Assembly (NCBI GenBank): GCA_019114885.1
Contig: DXEQ01000020.1
Location: forward strand, 1 to 9,798
Length of the DNA: 9,798 nt
Source of the DNA: Candidatus Anaerobutyricum stercoripullorum
Lineage (GTDB): Bacteria; Bacillota; Clostridia; Lachnospirales; Lachnospiraceae
Direction of reading: 5' to 3'
Shown one piece after another: positions 5,026-9,798 of this stretch; the stretch's first letter is position 1, and each line of letters opens with the position of its first letter. The position numbers and the translations under genes were made by a program. The notes under the pieces were generated by a model, which was not told the origin of the DNA, ran no database searches, and saw nothing but the letters and a program-made list of their open reading frames with translations.

Positions 5026-7473
5026 TTACAGTTTTTTCAGCCAGCAGAATCCGTAACCCGGAATATCGACGCCGGAAGCCTTGCGGACTTCGCCGGTCAG
5101 CATATTTTCATACATGCCATCCGTCTCATTGATCCAGGCGGTCTTATCGTACTCGCTGAAATTGAACAGACCGAACATTTTCTCGCCCTCGTAATATCTT
5201 CCGATGCAGAGGATAGAAGGATCATAGGTCTCCACCGTCCACATGTCGGCGTTGGTCATGAAGACTTTCTCCGTCTTGCGGAGCTGTTCCAGCTGGGACA
5301 GGCGGTTAAAGATTCTTCCTTCCACGCTGTCCGGATTCTCAATGTTCTCTGCCAGATCCCAACGCATGGCTCCCCGGTGGATATAACGGGAATCATGGGC
5401 CTTGTTCGGATCATTTTTATAAGTGTAATCGTTGACCTGACCAATCTCGTCTCCGCTGTAGATCACAGGGATGCCGGACTGGGTGAACATGTAGGCGTGA
5501 AGCATCACATCCAGATCGATGGCTTTGGCCATCTCCGCTTCATTCTGCTCAAATCCTGCTTTTTCCACGCCGCACATGGAGGCGGTGGTCGCGCAGAAAC
5601 GGGCATCCTGGGTCACAGGATCATACTCATAGAGCTCGCCGCGGCTCTTGCTGTTCTCGGTAAAGCCCTGGAAGTAATCGTTTAAGAACTTCTTGTGCGG
5701 CACCTCTTCCTGTCCTCTTGCTTTCAGGAAATCATAATCCAGACCCCAGCCGATATCATCGTGGCAGCGCAGGTAATTTAAGAAAACGTACTCTTTCGGG
5801 AGACCGGCCACGATATCCAGCTGTCTCTTTAAGAGGCTCACATCTCTCGTCGCCACCGTATGCCAGGTCGTAGCCATGGTGGTCACGTTGTAGAGCATGT
5901 GACATTCCGGTTTCTCCACGGTACCAAAGTACGGTACCACCTTTTCCGGCTCCATGACAACCTCGCCCAGCAGAAGTACGGACGGACATACGATCTCGCC
6001 GATGATGCGCATCATCCGCACGATGGTATGTACCCGGCGCAGGTTACGGCACTGGGTCCCCAGTTCCTTCCAGATATACGGAACAGCGTCAATACGGATC
6101 ACGTCGATACCTTTGTTGGCAAGGAAGAGGAAATTATACATCATCTCATTGAAGACTCTCGGGTTCAGATAGTTCAGATCCCACTGATACGGATAAAATG
6201 TAGTCATAACATAATGTCCGATATCCGGCAGCCAGGTAAAGTTGCCCGGCGCGTTTCTCGGGAATACCTGCGGTACCGTACTCTCGAACTGATCCGGAAT
6301 CTGTGCGTTGTCAAAGAAGAAATACCGGCTCATGTACTCGCCCTCTCCGGCGCGGGCACGTCTTGCCCACTCGTGATCTTCGGAGGTATGGTTCATGACA
6401 AAGTCCATGCAGACATTCATATTCTTCTTATGGCAGGCTGCCGTCAGATGCTCCAAATCTTCCATGGTTCCCAAATCTTCCCGTACCTTGCGGAAATCTT
6501 TGACCGCGTAACCACCGTCAGACTTGCCCGGCACCGTATCCAGAAACGGCATCAGATGGATGTAGTTTACGTTGCTCTTCTCCAGATAATCCAGTTTGGA
6601 TTCCACGCCTTTGATGTTGCCGGCAAAGTTGTCAATGTAGAGCATCATGCCCAGCATATCGTTGGACTTATACCAGTTCGGGTTATTCTCCCGCTCGATA
6701 TCCATGGCTTTCAGATCTCTGTTTCTCTCCACATAGAACCGATGCAGGTTATCGCAGAGCTCCGCATACATGGAATCGTTTCCGTACATCTCCATGTACA
6801 GCCAGCGCAGCTCATCGTTGCGTTTCTCCATCCGGTAATAAAATTCATCGTCAGCCGCCTTCGCTGCCTTTGCCGCTGCGGCTTCGGCTGCCTCGGCTGC
6901 CTTCTTGGCGGCATCTGCCGCTGCCTTTTTCGCGGTCTCCACAGTCTTAGCCGCCGCCTCGGTCGCTTTCTTTACCACAGAAGACTTTCTGGTCGTTTTT
7001 TTCGCCGGTTTCGCGGTCGCCTTCGGCTCCTCAGCTTTCTTCGGCTCTGCTTTTGCTTCCGCTTTCACAGCCGCCTTTGGCTCTTCGACCTTCTTCGGTT
7101 CCGCCTTTGCTTCCGCTTTCACAGCCGCCTTCGCCTCTTCGACCTTCTTCGGTTCTGCTTTTGCTTCCGCTTTCACAGCTACCTTTGGCTCTTCGACCTT
7201 CTTCGGTTCTGCTTTCACTTCCGCTTTCGCAGCCGCCTTCGGTTCCTCGACCTTCTTCGGCTCAACCTTCGCTTCCGCTTTCACAGCTGCCTTCGACTCT
7301 TCGACCTTCTTCGGTTCCGCTTTCGCAGCCGTCTTTGGCTCCGCTGCCTCCGCCGGGGTCTCTGCGGCTGCGGCCGCTTCCACAGTCTCCACTGCGGCGG
7401 TCACAGGGGCCGCGGCGGCAGTTGTCTTCTTTTTACGGCTGTTTTTCTTTTTGCTTGTATTTGTACGTTTCAT
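5026..7473 (-). CDS. Amylosucrase-type GH13 enzyme with a repetitive N-terminal extension
   Basis: 815 residues; amylosucrases are usually about 630-650. From residue 208 the sequence follows the amylosucrase plan closely. The helical N-domain is at about 215-270. KSDGGYAV is at 317-324, where Asp319 corresponds to the sucrose-locking Asp144 of Neisseria amylosucrase. DFVMNH is at 357-362. Nucleophile Asp462 sits in IRIDAV, acid/base Glu504 in LLGEVV, and Asp572 in RCHDDIGW. DSRYIHR carries Arg696, the partner of the Asp319 salt bridge. Expected reaction: transfer of glucose from sucrose to alpha-1,4-glucan, releasing fructose; sucrose hydrolase is the main alternative. Residues 1-207 are an added Lys/Ala/Glu/Pro-rich tract without a signal peptide. 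The ATG at 7473 has only a weak GAGAG (7481-7485); no ribosome binding site precedes Met215. It starts 28 bp after the alpha-galactosidase stop. Confidence 0.88.
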   Translation of the reverse strand: MKRTNTSKKKNSRKKKTTAAAAPVTAAVETVEAAAAAETPAEAAEPKTAAKAEPKKVEESKAAVKAEAKVEPKKVEEPKAAAKAEVKAEPKKVEEPKVAVKAEAKAEPKKVEEAKAAVKAEAKAEPKKVEEPKAAVKAEAKAEPKKAEEPKATAKPAKKTTRKSSVVKKATEAAAKTVETAKKAAADAAKKAAEAAEAAAAKAAKAADDEFYYRMEKRNDELRWLYMEMYGNDSMYAELCDNLHRFYVERNRDLKAMDIERENNPNWYKSNDMLGMMLYIDNFAGNIKGVESKLDYLEKSNVNYIHLMPFLDTVPGKSDGGYAVKDFRKVREDLGTMEDLEHLTAACHKKNMNVCMDFVMNHTSEDHEWARRARAGEGEYMSRYFFFDNAQIPDQFESTVPQVFPRNAPGNFTWLPDIGHYVMTTFYPYQWDLNYLNPRVFNEMMYNFLFLANKGIDVIRIDAVPYIWKELGTQCRNLRRVHTIVRMMRIIGEIVCPSVLLLGEVVMEPEKVVPYFGTVEKPECHMLYNVTTMATTWHTVATRDVSLLKRQLDIVAGLPKEYVFLNYLRCHDDIGWGLDYDFLKARGQEEVPHKKFLNDYFQGFTENSKSRGELYEYDPVTQDARFCATTASMCGVEKAGFEQNEAEMAKAIDLDVMLHAYMFTQSGIPVIYSGDEIGQVNDYTYKNDPNKAHDSRYIHRGAMRWDLAENIENPDSVEGRIFNRLSQLEQLRKTEKVFMTNADMWTVETYDPSILCIGRYYEGEKMFGLFNFSEYDKTAWINETDGMYENMLTGEVRKASGVDIPGYGFCWLKKL
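7042..7311 (-). repeat. Five 54-bp tandem repeats inside the amylosucrase gene
   Basis: These encode residues 55-144 as five 18-residue units of the form KKVEEPKAAVKAEAKAEP, with partial units on both sides. Substitutions are few (for example S60, V85, V98 and A114). Near-identical in-frame copies allow unequal recombination, so the unit number may vary between strains. Residues 166-209 continue as an Ala/Lys-rich helix-prone stretch. Confidence 0.9.
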
Positions 7474-7501
7474 TATAATACTCTCTTTCTGTCAACAATC
7501 T

Positions 7502-9682
7502 TTATTCTGCTATCAAATGAATCTGATATGCCCGGTACGGCTTATATTCCACCGGAATCGGGAGACCCATCTGCATGAGGGCGTCGGCCGGATACAGCCT
7601 GCCGCTCTCCTCTTCCCGGTACATCCGACCCGGAATCAGGCCCTTAAGCCGCACGTAATCCGTCGTCATATTTCCGTGGATATCCTGCATCACCACATTG
7701 AAGAGGACCTCGCTGCCATCCTCAGAGACAAACTCCCAGGCGGCGGCCTCCTGCTCAAACGGGTTGGTCAGGCGGTAATACACGCCGTAATTGATCAGCT
7801 GCGCGTATTTGCGGTACTGGCTGATCTGATTCCGCACGATATCCTTCGCCTCCTCCGGCAGGGCGCCGAGGTCAAGCTCATAGCCGAAGGTTCCGGCCAT
7901 GGCGACAACGCTTCTCACCTGCAGAGTCGTGCTTCTTCCGGTCTGATGATTCGGCACCGCGGATACATGAGAACCTACGGCTGAGATCGGATACCCGAAA
8001 GAAGTGCCGTACTGAATCTTTATTCTGTCCAGAGCGTCCGTATTATCGCTGCACCAGATCTGCGGCGTATAGTATAGCATACCGGCGTCAAAGCGTCCAC
8101 CGCCGCCGCTGCAGCCCTCGATGAGGATATTCGGATATCTCTCTATGAGTCTCTCAAGGAAATCATACAGGCCCAGCACATAATTATAGGAAAAAGCACC
8201 CTGTTCCTTTGCCGCGCGGGAGAAGAATGCGTCCAGACTCCGGTTCATATCCCATTTGACATACTCGATATTGCCCTGGTCAAGAACATTGCATATCATC
8301 TCAAAGATGGCGTCCACCACTTCTTTTCTTGAGAAATCGAGGACAAGCTGACTTCTGGCACGGATCGGATCACGCCCCGGAATGGAGATGGCCCAGTCCG
8401 GATGCTCTCTGTACAGACGGCTGTCCTCGTTGATGCCCTCCGGCTCAATCCAGATACCGAACTTCACGCCCAGCGCGTTGATCCTCTCGATCAGATGGCC
8501 CAGAGACTCACCCAGCTTCTTCTCATTGACATACCAGTCGCCGAGGCCGCTGAAATCATCGTCCCTCTCTCCGAACCAGCCGTCGTCCATGACCACCATA
8601 TCGATGCCCAGATCTTTGGCATGGACAGCCAGCTGATAGATCGTCTCCCCGTTAAAATCAAAATAAGCCCCCTCCCAGCTGTTCACAAGAATCGGGCGGA
8701 TGGCATTTTTATATTTACCCCGACACACATGATCACGGATACAGACATGGAGATTCTGGGAAAGACGATTCAGACCGTCAGCGCTGAAGGATAAGATCAC
8801 CTCCGGTGCGGTAAATGTATCACCCGGCTCCAGCGGATAGCGGAATCCTTCCTGCTGCAGACCGATCAGAGCGCGGGTCTGGTTAAACTGGTCCCTCTCC
8901 ACCTCTGCCTGAAAACTGCCGCTGTACATGAAGGTCATACTCCAGCAGCTGCCGTGATCCTCCGTGGTCTCATGATCCGCGAGAATCAGCATAGGATTAT
9001 ACTGGTGGCTGGAAGTACCTCTCCGGCTTCCGATCTTCGTGGTCCCGTGAAGTACCGGCTGTCTCTGGTACATACGGTCCATGCAATGCCTTCCGTTGAA
9101 GGTAATGAGGTCGTAATCGCCTCCCACAAAATCCAGGCAGGCACTCAGCACCTTCTCCAGATAAATCTTATCGCTGCCCCCGTTCTTCACAAGCACGCTC
9201 CGGGTGATGATATCCTCCTCCGGCAGCACACCATAAAGAAGTATGACCTCCACCTGGCTGACAGAATCTTTTAATACAATCTCCAGTGTCTCCGCTTCCG
9301 ATTTACCGGCATACACAGCCGGCAGACGGTCGAGAGAATATTTTCCCTTTTTAATCGTATGTCCCGCGTATCGAACGTCGCAGCAGCGGGACTGATCCGC
9401 ATTCACCACCGTGCAGGCCACATTCCGGTAATCACCTACCCCCGTATGCGGGAACTCCTGCGGCAGGGCGTCCATGGAATACGTACGGTCCACACCCGCA
9501 TCATAAGGATTTCCGGAAAAACCTCTGTCCGCGTAAGTCAAAAGATAATCCATGCACCCTTCCGTTCTTCTTCCATAATATAAATGAATGAGAAATCCGT
9601 AAGGGTCAATCTGCATCTGATATGAAGTGTTCTTTGTGTGTAATGTAAATGTTCTGTTCTGTTCATCAAAAATTATACTCAT
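7502..9682 (-). CDS. Alpha-galactosidase, family GH36
   Basis: 726 residues, a typical full-length bacterial GH36 enzyme of the aga/rafA kind. It removes terminal alpha-1,6-galactose from raffinose, stachyose and melibiose by a retaining mechanism. The N-terminal beta-supersandwich domain spans about 1-320. The TIM barrel follows, with SWEGAYFDFN (335-344), VMDDGWFGERDDD (364-376), nucleophile Asp478 in VKWDMNR, ECSG-like EGCSGGGGRFDAG (522-534) and acid/base Asp546 in WCSDNTDA. A C-terminal beta-domain ends with residue 726. No signal peptide, so it acts inside the cell on imported sugars. The ATG at 9682 has GAGGA at 9691-9695, 8 nt upstream. It is the first visible gene of the unit with amylosucrase and fructokinase, and its product sucrose is the substrate of the next enzyme. 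Confidence 0.95.
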   Translation of the reverse strand: MSIIFDEQNRTFTLHTKNTSYQMQIDPYGFLIHLYYGRRTEGCMDYLLTYADRGFSGNPYDAGVDRTYSMDALPQEFPHTGVGDYRNVACTVVNADQSRCCDVRYAGHTIKKGKYSLDRLPAVYAGKSEAETLEIVLKDSVSQVEVILLYGVLPEEDIITRSVLVKNGGSDKIYLEKVLSACLDFVGGDYDLITFNGRHCMDRMYQRQPVLHGTTKIGSRRGTSSHQYNPMLILADHETTEDHGSCWSMTFMYSGSFQAEVERDQFNQTRALIGLQQEGFRYPLEPGDTFTAPEVILSFSADGLNRLSQNLHVCIRDHVCRGKYKNAIRPILVNSWEGAYFDFNGETIYQLAVHAKDLGIDMVVMDDGWFGERDDDFSGLGDWYVNEKKLGESLGHLIERINALGVKFGIWIEPEGINEDSRLYREHPDWAISIPGRDPIRARSQLVLDFSRKEVVDAIFEMICNVLDQGNIEYVKWDMNRSLDAFFSRAAKEQGAFSYNYVLGLYDFLERLIERYPNILIEGCSGGGGRFDAGMLYYTPQIWCSDNTDALDRIKIQYGTSFGYPISAVGSHVSAVPNHQTGRSTTLQVRSVVAMAGTFGYELDLGALPEEAKDIVRNQISQYRKYAQLINYGVYYRLTNPFEQEAAAWEFVSEDGSEVLFNVVMQDIHGNMTTDYVRLKGLIPGRMYREEESGRLYPADALMQMGLPIPVEYKPYRAYQIHLIAE

Positions 9683-9798
9683 ATTTCTTTTCCTCGACCT
9701 TCATGATTTCGGCGCAAACCACTATGACTGCCTGCACAGTCAATATAGTAACATAGAAAATGTATTTTTCCACCACATTTCTTCCTCAATTATCAAGA
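9683..9798 (-). promoter_or_regulatory. Upstream region of the alpha-galactosidase gene with a weak promoter and a palindrome
   Basis: On the - strand the best pair is TGGAAA (9767-9772) and TACTAT (9745-9750), 16 nt apart, each 4/6. TATATT overlaps at 9742-9747. A 15-bp palindrome, GAAAATGTATTTTTC (9756-9770), lies in the spacer and overlaps the -35, and a second short inverted repeat, GACTG/CAGTC (9726-9741), lies just downstream. Such placement fits repressor operators, but the regulator is not in view. Confidence 0.3.

Noticed and set aside
7474..7500. TTGACA followed by TATAAT just before the amylosucrase start, considered as a promoter
   Set aside because: The spacer is about 12 nt and the -10 abuts the start codon, so it cannot drive a normal leadered transcript.
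5860..7578. A 572-residue open frame on the + strand across the amylosucrase gene
   Set aside because: It is antisense to a gene with all catalytic motifs. Its Leu/Arg/Phe-rich repeats are just the reverse reading of the Lys/Ala/Glu repeat DNA, and it crosses into the alpha-galactosidase 3' end.
6905..7984. A 359-residue open frame on the + strand with Phe/Ala/Ser repeats
   Set aside because: It is the antisense reading of the same repeat tract and of the alpha-galactosidase 3' end. The repeats explain its length.

Overview
The window looks like the chromosome of a gut Firmicute, probably a Lachnospiraceae-type clostridium. The basis is strong AGGAGG-type ribosome binding sites, intrinsic hairpin-plus-T-tract terminators, moderate GC, and typical clostridial glycoside hydrolases of families GH36, GH13 and GH3. 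No RNA gene, integrase, transposase or CRISPR array is visible, and the taxonomic call is inference only.

Layout from left to right. Positions 1-254 hold the 3' end of an unrecognised lysine-rich gene on the + strand, closed by a perfect 17-bp hairpin terminator (277-325). Everything else codes on the - strand. A GH3 beta-glucosidase-type gene (433-2898) has the catalytic TIM barrel at the C-terminus, which is the permuted domain order. Its stop codon lies in a 36-bp tandem repeat that carries two further in-frame TGA codons. Upstream of it is a gene-free stretch of about 1 kb (2899-3943) with a probable sigma-70-type promoter, two 52-bp hairpin-bearing direct repeats, a GC-rich structured block, and the terminator of the next transcription unit.

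That next unit runs from the right edge leftwards: a GH36 alpha-galactosidase (9682-7502), an amylosucrase-type GH13 enzyme (7473-5026) and a PfkB-family fructokinase (4897-3944), with gaps of 28 and 128 bp, ending in an intrinsic terminator at 3865-3909. The three genes make a coherent intracellular route for raffinose-family oligosaccharides. The alpha-galactosidase removes galactose to leave sucrose, the amylosucrase moves the glucosyl unit of sucrose onto alpha-glucan (or water) and frees fructose, and the fructokinase makes fructose 6-phosphate. No transporter or regulator lies inside the window; they may sit beyond the right edge.

The most unusual item is the amylosucrase. About 205 residues of Ala/Lys/Glu/Pro-rich low-complexity sequence, including five 18-residue repeats and a histone-H1-like Ala/Lys segment, precede an apparently complete enzyme with all catalytic residues. 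The next most interesting are the noncoding repeats around the GH3 gene.
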